From Fasciola hepatica (Eukaryota; Platyhelminthes; Trematoda; Plagiorchiida; Fasciolidae): 64,000 nt of DNA. Under the pieces are notes generated by a model. The model was not told the DNA's origin and searched no databases. It saw only the letters and a list, made by a program, of their open reading frames with translations. Of this stretch, positions 21,901 through 34,939 are shown one piece after another; position 1 is the stretch's first letter; each line of letters begins with the position of its first letter. Location of the stretch: contig CANUEZ040000116.1 of the NCBI GenBank assembly GCA_948099385.1, forward strand, positions 15,659,501 through 15,723,500, written 5' to 3'. Made by a program: the position numbers and the translations under genes.

Positions 21901-24080
21901 CAAGAGAAGGCTACGTATGACGAGCTGGGCGTTTTCGTTTAGATACGGCGGGGGTGGGGCTTCCTTTTAGCTGCCGATGGCACGTCCTTTATGCTGTAGA
22001 CAGTACTTAGACGTCATAAGTTTTAACAAAGAAAGCTTAAAGGGAGAGCTCAACATGAATGGGCCATAGCGTCTATACTATACATACGTCCTGAAGCTGA
22101 TTACGTCACGGACAACAAGTGAGCACCGACTATACTCATTCAGAAGTGTGGATGATTTGTTGGCTGGCTATAATGTTGTGCAGTGCACGGTGTGGCGGAG
22201 CGTCCTAGGAGAGGCAGGGTTTGCTGCAGTGGGAGACAAATTAGAGTTGGTTGGAAAAGTTTCTGGTATGTTAACGTGGAGCGATGGAGAGATGGACAAG
22301 TCTCCCCTAGATCGAGGTGGCAGGTCGGTCATTTTCCGACAGCTGAATCAGGGTATCTGCTAGTTGTCGGGCTTCATGCTATGGGGTAATTTCGATTTGT
22401 ACATTTGCTAAGTTTTTCAATTTTTTAGGGAAAATGTTACTTAGGCAATAGCGCGTCACGTAGAGTAGTAGACAAGTTGTCCTTTTGGACGATTGCCAGG
22501 TAAGTCGTGATATCCCATATCATTTTGGAGGGCTGTCTAGATACCATGGCCATCTAAGCCCCTGCCTTCTTTTATGTGTGGGAGCCAGATATTTGTTTAC
22601 TTTTGCTCCGGCCTTCGGAGACCAAAGCCAACGATGGGTTGGTTTATGTCCTTGAAGTAAGAAGCACAGAGAAGTTACTCTTTGTGCGACATGAAGCTGT
22701 TGGTGGTGAAGCCTGGGGCTGCAGCTTAAGACGACTGTGTTCACACTTCATTTTGGTCCAGAAGAAAAATAAGGCGCGTAGAAGCCTAAGCAGATAACAA
22801 TAGCTATTGGGCCGCAAACTACTTATGAGTACACATCCAGGGTTGATCTCAGAAAGATTCCGCTTTCAGGTTGTTGTTTGGCGTAAACAAGTGCTGGCTG
22901 TAGTCCGTCCGTGCATGAACTAGAAAAATTTGGACGAAGTGGACCTAAGGTGTCAAACTTTGAAGAGCTTATGTGGGCAACGGAATTTGGCATGAACGAA
23001 CAGACTGGAAGTGGAGCAAGGAACTCTCAAGGGTGTGAACCGGGAGGCGAGGGTGGTTTATGGGTAGAGACCTTGTTCGGAGAGCTGTCCCTCAGCACGC
23101 GGTCAGGCGGAAGTATTGAGTGTTAGCTCGTGGGCTGTATTTTTGGGATCATCCCATAAGCAATGTCTGGTTGCCGCGGTAGCGGAGAATTCATCCCCTA
23201 TTGAAGGGGCGTAGGGTATGAACCCGATACCATCACAGCCGGAAGTACCTTTGGTAGTTGGTGTTTTTTGGAGGAGCGGAAGAGCATGCTCGACCCATGG
23301 GGCAAACTTCCTATGCCTCCTCCGCCAGCCATCCTTTACAGGTGACATATGGTGTCCGCCGCAGTACGGTTAGCTGTTTTTCCTCGTATAATGAGACCAC
23401 CACAGACCTGTTGCAGTTTTACCATTGGTGGTGTCCCGGTCTTCAGCTAAGGAGGTGAGGAGGTCTGAGGAACTGACGAACGAAAACATTTTAACTCTCG
23501 GAGAGTGCCTACTTAAGACGCGAACATCACACCGCGTCGACGGCCCAGTTTTTATATCCAGCGAGAGAATATGCCTACTTGGTGCTCGTGGGATTGGATG
23601 GACAAAAAGGCCCCTGGTAGGTTAGTTCTGAAATGAAAGCGGAAACGGGTTGCAGTCTGGCTTTGGTGCCAGCTTTGGAGTTGGGGAGAGGTCCAACAAC
23701 AATGCGTGGTAGAACTTGGGTGGAGGATAGATTGACCAAGAACAGTACTAGCCATCATGACGATAAGGGCTGGGTTTTAGGATCTAGTATACGACTAACC
23801 TGAGCCTTAGCGTGAACTAGTAATGAGTCTAAAAATCCAGAAGTGAGCAAACCTGATTGTGAATAGGTACTCTCAAATTATTTGAGAATGCCATGGAGAA
23901 AGTTGTAGGGACGAGGAAAAGTCATGGGCCGGGAGGCGAGGACAGTGATTAGAGCGGGATTGAGACTGGTAGCAGATGGCAAGGTTATTGAGAAAGCTTG
24001 CATAAGGAGGTTCAGGACTCGTCAGGGTTTGAGTGGTTTCTCGGAGAAGAAACTTATATAGAATGAATTTTAAAGACTAG
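21901..24080. other. Unassigned; right end probably the LINE 3 tail
   Basis: No gene recognised. Short frames on both strands lack motifs. The last few hundred bases (about 23800-24080) are purine-rich like the 3' tails of the other minus-strand LINEs and directly follow the end of LINE 3 ORF2, so they are probably its untranslated tail. Confidence 0.4.
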
Positions 24081-25500
24081 CTAGAAGTCAGGCCCTACTT
24101 CAAAAGCACGTGTCTCAGACATGATAGTATCTGTTAGCATCAGGGCATTATCGACGGTAAGGTAATGTGCTATTAATGTTTCGAAGTGAGTGAGCAAAAC
24201 ACGTCGAAGAATTTCAACATAAAATTTGTTACGAAGCCTGGAACAATTCGCCAGAAAGAAACTAAATCTCATGGGTAGCCTAGCATTCGGAATACAAGAC
24301 ACAGGTCTCTGTGGAAGACGCAGTAGAGAGTAGGTGATTGGACACTTGGGGTGTCCGTGGAAGAAAATGCCAGGCGATGAATAAGTCTGTGAAGGGAACA
24401 AAATTTAAGTCTCACACGGCGTAGCCAAAGAGGTTCAATGTTGAGGAGAGCACATCGCCCTTTATAACCAAGTGTGGTGGAATAACCAAGCAGCCGTTTC
24501 GCGAATGAACGTCTTTTAAGTTATTCTGCCGGCTTGGTGAGTGCCGGTGAAGGTGATAGGGCAGTACTGTAAGCAGAGCCGGACTTGGGACAGATACTTT
24601 GGGATATTCTATCTCGCTGGAAGAGAGATCCGCTTAGAAATCCCAAGGATTTGTTTGCCTTGACAGCTAGAATAGATAAACCTTCCTAGAAGTTTAGGGT
24701 GCACGAGTATTGCAACTCAATGTTTTGTGCTGATGGGTTGTGGGTATTAGGGAAGTTACGTAAAAGAAAAGAGTTTGAAGAGGCATGATAGCGTAGGGTC
24801 ATGAAGCTGCATTTCTGAACAGAGAATTCAAACTTCAGGGGAAGACACCATTGTTCAAGGATTTCTAGATCGTACTGCTTATTGGAAACTGCGTCATCAA
24901 AGCTTAGGGGGTCAGAATTCATATACAATCTTTATGTCATCCACAAATAGGAACGGGGTACAGTGAGGCATTGTGGAGAGGAGTCTACTATTGTACACTA
25001 AGAATAGAAGTGGTCCTAGCAGGTTTTCTTAGATGACGCCACGGGCAATGGGGAAGGGTTGTGAGAGGTGGTAGTCAATTGAGGCGACTTGGCTGTGGTG
25101 GGAAAGATAGGAGGAGAACCAGTTGGGAATAGGGGACCTAAGTTCAAAGGCTTCGAGCTTGGTCAGGAGCCACGAGTGAGAAAAGCGGCCAAATGTCTTG
25201 GTTACGTCCAAAAAGATGACATTTAGGCACTCCCTACTGTCTGCAGCTGCAGTGACCATGTTGGAAAAGTCAAATTGGCGGGTGTTACAAGACCTTGTTT
25301 TAGAAAACCATGTTGATCTTTATGTACCAAGTTATTAGCCAATAAATATTCGGAGAGGCACTTTTTAACTAAGCTCTCAAATAGTCTGGAAGCCGCGGGT
25401 GTGGGGTTTTTCGGCCAGTAATTCAAGGGGTCAAAGAGAGGACCTTTTTTGTGACGAGGGATGGTGGCGGATGTCTTCTGCTGGGACGGGAAAATTCCAA
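24081..25500 (-). pseudogene. pol: LINE 3 reverse transcriptase remnant
   Basis: Minus-strand pieces in order: NYWPKNPTPAASRLFE and DQHGFLKQG (25426-25300), motif A IFLDVTKTF with catalytic Asp (about 25200), NWFSSYLSHHSQVASID, ARGVI, then motif C FLFVDDIKIV at 24921-24960 with both Asp present. WCLPLKFEFSVQKCSF and the C-terminal piece ending at 24081 follow. A stop right after the motif C block and several frameshifts break the protein. The intact motif A and C residues suggest random decay after insertion, not early loss of activity. Confidence 0.78.
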
Positions 25501-26229
25501 GTTTCGGAGATAAGTTGAAGATATTCCAAAATGATATTGAAACTTTAGGCCCGCCAAATCGAGGCAGCGCCGGTGAAAAGCCGGGGCGGGGTGAAGAATT
25601 TACTTTTCAGAATAAATGAGACACTTCACTGAGCATAGGTTCCACATGGGAAAAAGTGGACGCTGTAGAGGGAACTAATGGGCCGCGAGCAGTTCCAGAT
25701 TCAACAGTCATAGAAGAGAGGATCGAGTTGAAAGCCTCGGCGATCTCAGCGGGATTATTGTCCTGTGCGCCGTTTGGTAGCTGCAGGCATGAAATGCTTG
25801 GACTGGAGTGTGTGTTTCTGTCCTTAGGTATGCTTGAAATACGGAGCATCTTATCCGGCCGGCGAAGGGCAGAAGCTTCCTGTTTTACGTAGAGTTTTTC
25901 GAAGGTGACTCCGATAGTATTAGAGAGCCTACGCAGGAGGATGAAGACGAAAAAGCCATGAGGCTTTCTGTACTACGCTAGACCACTTTGCATTTCACTA
26001 GCAAAGATGTGAGGTCAGCAGACCGGCTGCGAGGGTTTTGATAGGTAGTCGTCTGACTCTAGCCGCGAAGAAGTTTAGAATATAACAAATTTGCTGCTAG
26101 CTGAAACAGAAAGTGGTCTCTCTACACTGTGGAGTAAATCGATTCGGTGAGTTGCTGCCATTCGTAATGAGGAAACGGAGAGTCGAGAGGAACATATGTA
26201 TTGTTATAAATGAGGGCATTAGGAGTGCA

Positions 26230-26846
26230 AGAAACCACTCTGTGATCACACCTGGGGAAGTGGCTACATATGTTAGTGTCCACTTAGGACAGGCCTATGG
26301 TGAAGACTGATTCTAGTATGTTATTCTTCTTGGTCACATTAGGAACATGTTGGGTTCAAAGTCCTACTGGAATGCAGGAGATGAAATCAAATAGGTAGTG
26401 CGGGGGTTGAGCGTAATCCAGTTGATATATATATATAAATCGGATGGGTAGTTAAATGCATTACTGATGGGTATAAAGTCAGAAGCCGATGCACCATGGG
26501 GTAGAAACACATAGCCAATGTAAAGGGGCGTGTGAGCAGGTTGAACGTCAACCCATACAGAGTCCTTCACTGTCTTCATTCTTGATTGGTATTTTGCCTG
26601 ATGGGGCTGTACAGGGAAGAGAAACCGTCTCCTTCCGCCCAGATTCCGGTTGACGGTTGATGTGATTGGACCTGGGATATAGCCACAGACCGCTGCACGA
26701 TGAGCAGGGGGGTAAACAATGACAAAAGTGGCAGCTAATTTCGGAGGAGACTGGTGCATGCGGCATAGTATGATCAAAGCATACAAGTGTCGGTGGAATA
26801 AGAGATTTCGAGGGGCTAGAACGGATGGGTGCATCCGAAAGAGCAT
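26230..26846 (-). pseudogene. pol: LINE 3 endonuclease remnant
   Basis: The frame 26846-26364 includes SVWVDVQPAHTPLYIGYVFL, which aligns with SLWFTMNLQTTVLHIDCLYR of copy 1. A second piece at 26300-26360 reads TQHVPNVTKKNNILESVF (copy 1: TQHVDEPTRNWNILDLVF). A third at 26239-26258 reads FPRCDHRV (copy 1: FPGSDHKI), with the catalytic His kept and the Ser changed. A short TA tract (26424-26436) interrupts the region where GDFN should lie, so that motif is missing. Confidence 0.68.
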
Positions 26847-29800
26847 ATGAGAAAGTTAAAGTGAAACGAATCGGTAATAACCCCCGTCGAAGTAAGTACT
26901 GAAAATCAGAAGGCCATGCCGATCAAAGTTACTTGAAAACTCGGGATATAACCAATAAACATACCAAAGTGGACCCAGGAGCTAAAACACCCAAAATAAC
27001 CAAAAGATATTTTTGTTTTTCTGACATTTCTAAGAGAGGAGAATTCACCAGGAAAAAAGTATAAAGAATTCTAAGCACTCTGTGTAGTGAGACGGATATA
27101 CATTCAGAACCCAACGGTGTAGAGGGATGGAACAGTGAGCGCAAATTTATTGAGATAGTTGTCGAGCATTGCAGTAAAAGCTGGAGACCAGAACTAAAGG
27201 CGTCACTAATTCAGAAAACGACCAGTGCAACCGGTGGCGGGAATGTCAGAGTAGTGATAAAGGAAGTGACGGGGAGAAGGCAGATAAGCGATCTATGGAA
27301 TAATTGCTTTATGTAACGAGGCACTCGAGATATCAAAATGGTAGTAGGAACTTGAAAACAGGTGGAAGCCGGTTGCTTGGCTTTTGCGACTACACGGACG
27401 AAAAGCATGCGAAAGTGGTGACGAAGAATACGGCTGCTTAGTGCTAGCCGAATATCGGCCTTTAGGACAGGCTCGTCATGCCATAAAAACAAAGAAACAA
27501 TGCTATCTGACAACAAACCTGGGACATAGAACGGGGACAGAGCATCTTATTCGAATAAAATTAATCTGTCGACAAAGATACAAGTGAAGATTGACGGGTA
27601 ACTAAGGACAGGATCAGATGAGCAGCGGACGAAGGGCATGTCTGGAAAGAGAATCTACCAGATTGCTGACGAGGGAATGGCCTGAGGAAAACAGGTAAGC
27701 TATTGGCGGATCGATAACTGTGTAATGGGCGGACCACCATATGCCACCATGGACGTGGCAATGGGATGATAAATGAGACTTTGGTGCGTAGCCATGAAAA
27801 ATACGAAGTAAATGGCATGCAAGCGCGATGACAAAGTGTACGGGAGGTGCTTTTATATCTTCCAGTGACCATTAGGGCAGGTGCCACGTGTGACAACGAC
27901 TGGGTGGCGAAGCTCTCGGGTGGTTATATGAGGTATGCGAGCATGGAAAAAGTGTGTTTTGCACAATGCATGAGGCAGTTGTAGAGCGAAGGACGTCGCT
28001 TGATTACTGTGGTGAGGAAAAGTACGGCCACGGCAAATGTGGTAGTGAACAACTATGTCGGCAGTAGCCGTGAGTTGTGCCACGGAGAAAGGCTATGATT
28101 ACAAAAAAAGCTGGTGGTTAGTCTACCGTGAATCACAGGGAATGTAGGCAAAAGAAAATAGGCCGAACGATTGAGGGCATTTAAGAGAGCAACCAGTGGG
28201 CACCAAGAAAATGAGCTGATAACTATGGATAAAAGGCTTGCAATGTTTGGTTTAAAGATAGAGCCATAAATCTCATCTGCCCTCGAAAAGAAAGTGATAA
28301 CAGTGACATTACCAGGAATCTGGGTAGAAAAACGGAAGATGGTTGGAGGATACCGCAAGAACGGCATGAGTGCAGCGCCAGTATGAGCATAAAAAGAGTA
28401 TCCTGTGCTCCTCTAAAGGGCCTAGCGAACAGGACGGGCCGTGAGCTGGAAACCCAACCGGAAAACCTCTTCGAGTGAAGGGGAGCAATCCACCAACCTA
28501 GTTGCTTTCATGCGTCATCGCAGATGTCTTACCTTCAGGAGGTGTGCCGGCCAAAGCTGTGGGTCAGACCGCGCCCCTCACCCTTGGAATGAGCACGAGT
28601 AAACGTTATCTTTTACGCCGGAAGCAGAAGGTGACCGACGAACCGATAAACTCCAGCTTCAACTGTCAGGGTTGCGAAAGGTCCTGGAGAGGAATACCAA
28701 TAAACCCGGCTGTTGGTTGGCGAGCTTATGGCAGAGTGGCGGCTAGGACAGCAGCTGGAGCAAAATCAGGAGCCACGGAACGTTGTACAGCGATTTTTCT
28801 AAACTAAGTGCTTCCGCATGAGCACAGTGGAAGAGGACTACCACTATGGAGCAAAGGAGTGTTGTTTTTTGGAGAAAACTGGTAACAGTACTCAGGAAGT
28901 TGGAGTGGGGAGCTACAAAAGGCCTCAGCTGGTGAGATGGGACAACGAACTAGAAGACAGGGGGCCGCTATCGACCACCAGAGCAGCTGGTGGCGACGGA
29001 GGTTCAAACATCAGACCCACCATATGGTGTGAAAACTCTGCAAACCACTCGACTAACAAGGGCAACTGTGAACAGAAGAACAAAGAAATTGAAAGGGAAA
29101 ACGAGGGGAGAAAATTAATCTGTGTGGGTCCCAGCGGAGGGTTTTGTCAATAGCCAAAGCAAGTGGGAACTTTAAACAAATTGGTTAATGCACAAAAGCA
29201 GCGACCTTTGGTGATAGTAGAACCTCCTGCTTTTAGGGGCAGGTAGGTTGTGAAAAACGTACTCCTCCTAATATAGGATCAGTGCTGGTCAAGCAAGAAA
29301 GCAACTTGACAGGTGAGAACCATGTGTGGCTTAAAACCAGTGAATAAACGCTAAACAAAGATAGAAACGGAAACGGCTGGCCTAGGGCTAGGATTCCCCA
29401 CTGGTCAACTCCGTGCAGGGCAATGGACCGTGTTTTCATCCAGCGGGACTAAAGTTTCATGGGAACAAAATGGGATTTAAGGGGAGTCAGGCTGTGCAGA
29501 CTGATGGAAACGGAAGTGGTAGTAGGAACTCCTACAGAAAAAGGAAGAGGCAAGGAGAAAGTTTGTACATTATGCGCGGAAAGGTGGCTGCCAGCCATGG
29601 GAGAATGCGTAACCACCAGCTAGTCACTTGCAGACTCGAACCAATAAACAAGTTTGGAGTTTAGATACCTAGTAGTCCTTCTACCAGGTACCTACAAGAT
29701 TCCGAGAACGGCCTATAGAAGGGTCATGAAGCTCAAGGTTACGGAGCCTGCCAGAAGACAGTAAAAGTCCGTGGAATAGGTGAAGGACGGTTTATATTGA

Positions 29801-32433
29801 AATCAAGTCGTTCACATTTGCATTTTAGAGCTATACCGGACGCGGTGCCAGCTCAGGGAGCCGAAAGTTCAACAGGCTGCAGTCAAGACAGTTGAAATGT
29901 ATTTTTCCATTGGCGGAAGCCGGCAGTCTTCACTGCATGCGGACAAGCAAAGCATGGACCTGCGATATCGAACAACAAACTAGCTACTTACAGCCAAGTG
30001 ACTATTGGTTGTCCGCCTAAAGTAATTTTTTGTTCACGTATTCACACATTCAAACTCAGTCATCCCCAGGTCTCTGCAGACACAGGTGTCTCGTTTTGCT
30101 GGGCCGGCTCCACACTGGTCCTGCAGCGAGGGAAAGATGCCCTGTTGAAAATACTCCCAACTAAACAGGGTCCCTGTTGTTTGCAAGGAAATACTATGTG
30201 ACAAGTTTGGGCCGCATGTGACTGAAAGCCCAGAAACAAAGTAGGAAACCGAGAAGCACGAGAGGTGGAAGATTCAACGTGTATTCATATCGAATCCATT
30301 CGCGAGAGGAGAATATGTAATGGGAGAAATATAAACCGATCGGATTATCTACCTGTTCGTTTGACAGCATTAAGAGCTACAAGCGCAGCATTTCTAACGA
30401 GGTTATTTAAAGAAATGCGGATACGTGTGGGAAATTAGTTCCGCCATGAGATGGGTCAGCCATAATCCACGTGCAGATGGACTAATATTGAGAGACCTCC
30501 GCATCTCTAAAAGTGGGCGGACGGTAAATGTGACAACAAGAAACCCTCAAACAAATCAGTAGAGGAGAGCTTCCAGAGCTACACCCGTCACCCTTGGCAA
30601 CACACCTAATGTGTGGAGCAAGACAAGGCAAAACGTCCCATGCCGTAGACTTGAGGTACTTAGTTGGATTTAATCGATTTGCTTCGCGTTTCACAACGAG
30701 GAAATATTGGTTTACTTCCGGGAAGCTACGGGGCATGCTTCTTACATGAATAAATGATAAAGACCATGCGATGATCAGGCCTTTACTGATAAAGTAGACA
30801 GATGCTTGAACACAAGAGAGATTGTAATGAGTTTAAATGAGCACAGTGATGAACACAAATGAGAAGCCCGGCAATAAGGAAAGCCAAAGCTAGGTGGGAA
30901 AGTCTGTTAGAGGTAAAGCTAGACGGCTGGAAACAGGGTGTTAGGCTTAAAGGAAAGAAGCCCGGCAGCATGCTGAACCGTCCTCAGCTATGCAAATAAA
31001 CCGGACAAAACCGTAAACCAGGGGATTGTTCTAGTGGAGATATTGGCTCAAGCAGGAAGGCTTGAGACGGCGGTGTTCCTGGATATGGGGTCCCATAAAA
31101 CTCTTGTATGTCTCGAGTTCGTAAAATGGCAGAAAAGGGGGTAGACAGTTCGTTGTTAAACAACAACTTTGGACGTGCGCGTAATTCCACGTCTGAAAAA
31201 AGCTAAAGCACGTTTTCTGTTCTATATACATCTCTGTCACAAATACACGTTGTCGTTGACGTTTTCCCAGAAGCTGAAAAACGGTTGTCACTCCTATTGA
31301 ACCTGTGAAGAGCCTACGAAGAAGGCGTCGAACTTTAGAACCCTAACTTCTATCTCCCCTCCCGCTCTCTGCCATCCTTCGAGCTGGCCTTCGAAAACCG
31401 GTTCCGCTACTAGGACCATGACACCATATCCAAAACCTACCATTTTCTGCCTAACGACGGACGCTAGGCCTACCATTTATTATCACTTTTTTACGTATAC
31501 CGCACATAACCAACACTGCAGAAGGATACAGTTTTGTCGCTTACGACTATAACTAGCTAGATGCCTGCCGATTCTTGCTACTCACTCACTTTTACCTAAT
31601 ACCAACTAACCCCCATATAACCCTGCCTTATCCAATACACTAGTCGGTTTTCACAACTATATCTAAACAATTACTGCCCCCCGCACAATATGGTACTAGG
31701 GCAGCCATGTAAAACAACTTTCCTCTAGCTCAAGGTTTTTAGCCATTGATGTTTTCCCCTAGCACAAATGGTTCAGTGGTGCTGGATCCCAGGACATTAG
31801 GTCCCACCACCCACCACTTCACTCCTTGATCCTTCAACTTTTCCCTTACTTATTCTGGCTTCCTCTCCTCTCAGCTTCCTTGCCCGGCCGTAATTTGCTT
31901 TCCTTAATCATCCCGGTTGTAAATCTTCCATCCCACGCGTCCACCTTCCCATTGCTACCTGTTGGCCTCAATTTCCTCCTTTTATATTTCCCGACATGAA
32001 CGCTTGTCTGTTTCGCCAAGATCTATGAATCCGTCACCTAACTTGGACTGCTATCTCCTTTCCATGTGTGCAATAACATTTACTGGTGCAGCCTAACTCA
32101 ACCACACCAGAATGGCCTTTGGCAGTTTTAGGCACGGTCTGGCGCTGTACGAGACTAAAACATATATGCAGGCGCGTACATTACAACACTCGTTATCCTA
32201 CTTCGTATGTTTGCTTAGCTCCACTCCGTATTTTCTCAGCCCATGCAAGCGAAACCCTTGATGTCAACGGCACCTTCACCATAGCTGCGTCCGGATGTGG
32301 AGGAATCAGACCACCCACGGCAGTTGCAAAAATGACATACGCGAAAAATCACTGTCAGGTGGAGGGACTATGGAAAGTTTCTATATGGGCTCAACCACCC
32401 ATCTGTTAGAGAAATCGTGGAGAACAAAAAGAC
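26847..32433. other. Unassigned sequence
   Basis: No host gene recognised over 5.6 kb. From 27200 to 28370 the minus strand is C-rich with open frames up to 111 codons, as expected for LINE ORF1 or leader sequence, but without motifs. A plus-strand frame at 28502-28807 contains CQGC but no convincing zinc finger. From about 31300 the plus strand becomes C-rich as the left arm of the large inverted repeat approaches. Confidence 0.4.
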
Positions 32434-34470
32434 CTAGTGGGATCGATTTGATCTATATATACCAATAATATCGAGCTGTGAAGGAAATGGGCAAATCCAA
32501 TCATGGGTGTCTCTCATCAGCTCACACCTGACCCTGCGAGAGGGAAAACCCCACACCACCCTAGTCCGCTTGATATGCTTTTGGTTCCTACGCACGAGAC
32601 TGACTCGGCGGTGATGGCGAACTGGTCTCTCCACCTATGCTCACCCACCCCGCGCTCTAATTTTCAATCACCTCGTACCCTCCCATGCACGCCTCGCACG
32701 TTTGGTGACATCAGCTACAAAACCACCGTGGTTCTGGACAACAAGTCAATACATCAGACGACAGACACGCCCCATCAAAGTGCTAATTATATCCGTGTAG
32801 ATATTATTGTATATATAAACATACATGTAAGAACGTAGAGAAAAGCGCCCGTATTTTTCGCCCACCTATCTGTTTTTCCTTTTTTTGTAAGAAAGCGGCG
32901 TTTCTCTTGTCCTATAATCCAGCCCACTCTCCAGTTTACAGCATTACCTAACAGCAACCTGCAGCGTTAGACCTGTAGATACCCCACTATAGGATTTGTC
33001 ATACATCCTCTGGATCTATCATATAAACTTGCCGTTTGGATTCCTAGTGTGTCCCAGCTGCTTCTTTGTGACCTGTAAAACACCACTGTGGGATTTTTCA
33101 TATACCCCCTAGACCTAGTATGCAAACTTGCCGTTCAAGGCTTTTCGTGTTGCCCATCTGCCTTCTCACGTAGCCCTCAGACCCTAGTCCAAATGCACCT
33201 CCACGGCTTCATTAACCCTTAAAGATAGGACTCCTCGGCGAACGACCGAATCGGTAATCAATAACTTTGCCTAGTAGTGTTAACCCAGTTAGCCCTCACG
33301 AACACCGAATCGCAATACCGACAACCCCTTATTTCACTTAGACCATTGTGCCTCCTTTCCAACCTCCGTACTCTTATCTGTTATTTTGCTCACGCTAGCC
33401 CCCAGCTGGGACATCTCCCAGACTGCTTTCCTCCCTTTTTCAATTTCAGAACCACCCGGCCACCACAATGCCTGGCTGTAATATTTCGTGTAGACAGCTT
33501 ATCTTTTTCTCTGCCCGTCTACAACCGCACCAAAGGCTGGCTACCGCAAATACAATCTAACCACCGGGCTTCACCCACAAGAAGTCCTGGTATTGCTGCA
33601 TATGCCCCTCTGAGGCTTACTGAGGAATTCCCACTACAAGACCTTCCCGATGTCGAAGCCACAGTGCGAGGACTCCTGATTAGATAGTGATCGGCCCAGA
33701 TTCGGCGATGCCCTCCTCCTTCCCATGATGAAACAGCGAACAAAACCACAGTCAACCCTTGCCCAAAAAGCCCAGCACGGACACACTAAATCTACAAGAA
33801 ACTCAACAGAATGATGTATTCGCCAATTTACCAGCATAACATGGTCTATTGCAAAGGTTTTACCCTGGCCTTGCCTTATTTTGTTCCTCGTGGACACGGC
33901 ATTCCGATTGTTGACTATTCCTTCCGGGAACTTTTCCACCACGTGCGAACTGCCAACACCAGATGACACACTAATTCTCATGGAAACTGTCTCACCTTTT
34001 CGGAGGGTACTATTCCTTTTCATACCCGCAAATCTATGAAAATTAGTATTCCTCTGCGAAACTTCATGAAATTCTTCCCTGTCTCCTTTGTTTTAACACC
34101 AATTACCTTTTTAAGTGAACTTGAGTATGCATTACCGACCATTTTCTTGCATCATTCTAGTGAATATTGTAAATCCTGCGTTCTAAGACAACGTCCGTCT
34201 GAACATTCCTACATCCGGCCGATTCATTACTATTGCCGTAGTTGACTCGAAATCAATTCGTATTCACTTTATATTCTTTGGTCATTTTGATCCATTTAAA
34301 CTCTCCTCAGCCTCCTTCCACTGTTGCTGTGATGTCCGAGTCTCTCTTTGAAATTTGTGAATTCTCCATCTCATTCAGTGATATTGTAAACTCTGATCAT
34401 GCTAACATGCGTGCTTCTCGATCACGGTCCAGAAATATACCATTATTATTTAAAAAGGGGGAAGAAGACA
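32434..34470 (+). repeat. Left arm of a large inverted repeat
   Basis: Matches the reverse complement of 34940-36850 over about 2 kb, with only small gaps besides one 100-bp duplication. Landmarks: GTAATCAATAACT at 33254-33266 pairs with 36121-36133; TGGCTGTAATA at 33473-33483 pairs with 35905-35915; TCCCATGATGAA at 33721-33732 pairs with 35669-35680. The frame 33277-33687 (136 codons, +) and 35713-36066 (117 codons, -) also agree as protein (FRTTR...CLAVI against LRTTR...SLAVI; SPGIAAYA against GPDIAAFA). The arm may therefore derive from coding sequence, but I cannot name the family. Confidence 0.8.
32970..33169 (+). repeat. 100-bp tandem duplication in the left arm
   Basis: Two units of exactly 100 bp (32970-33069 and 33070-33169), each starting GACCTGTA and each containing AACTTGCCGTT. 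The right arm has a single unit (about 36200-36310), so the duplication arose in the left arm, or one unit was lost from the right. Confidence 0.75.
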
Positions 34471-34489
34471 ACTTCCACACGGTTACACC

Positions 34490-34935
34490 CCCATGAGCCT
34501 GACTGGAGTCACGAACTCGGTTTTCTTCCAGCAGAGTCCTTTATCACACCAGGTTTACTGACTAATGTCTGCGACGATTGTCGGTTTTAAGTAACTTATT
34601 CGTCCACCATTCTACGGTCTTCGAGAAGGTTCCAAAGTCTCCCCTCTCTGAAAGCTACTAACACGGAGCTTAAGGTTCCTTGCAAAACATCACCTGTGGC
34701 TTCGTAGTAGACTGCACCAATGCAGTTATCGTGCGGAACAATTTGTCTAGGTCTTCAACAGTAATAACTGTTATCTACGGGGACCAGTACTGGATCCTCT
34801 CCCATTGTTGATCTGTACCCTTACCCTCCCAGTAAACATCACTTTGCATGCAAACGATATAACAATAGGGAGCTCAAGAGTGATGCACCTTCAAGTTGCA
34901 GCTGATAAAGCAAAACTTTGGTCTGAGAATTGGGA
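34490..34935 (+). mobile_element. LINE RT fragment in the loop of the inverted repeat
   Basis: A plus-strand piece between the two arms. At 34740-34930 it reads CYLRGPVLDPLPLLI, where LINE RTs have SGVPQGSVLGPLLFLI, then LHANDITIG at motif C (usual LFADDIKIW; first Asp reads Asn) and LQVAADKAKLWSENW, a block typical of CR1-like RTs. Earlier, 34500-34590 reads ELGFLPAESFIT, a decayed HGFxxxRS block. Frames shift between the two. It ends where the right arm begins. Confidence 0.6.
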
Positions 34936-34939
34936 ACCT

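Larger units (their letters stand above)
24081..26846 (-). mobile_element. LINE 3, degenerate CR1/Jockey-like element
   Basis: A minus-strand element related to, but clearly different from, LINE copies 1 and 2. It reads, from right to left, endonuclease pieces (26846-26230), a linker, then RT (25426-24686) and the C-terminal end (24401-24081, ending AFEVGPDF, which resembles AYEIGLDF of copy 1). Stops and frameshifts occur throughout. C-rich minus-strand frames from 27200 to 28370 could be its ORF1 but show no motif, so I end the element at the endonuclease. Confidence 0.75.
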
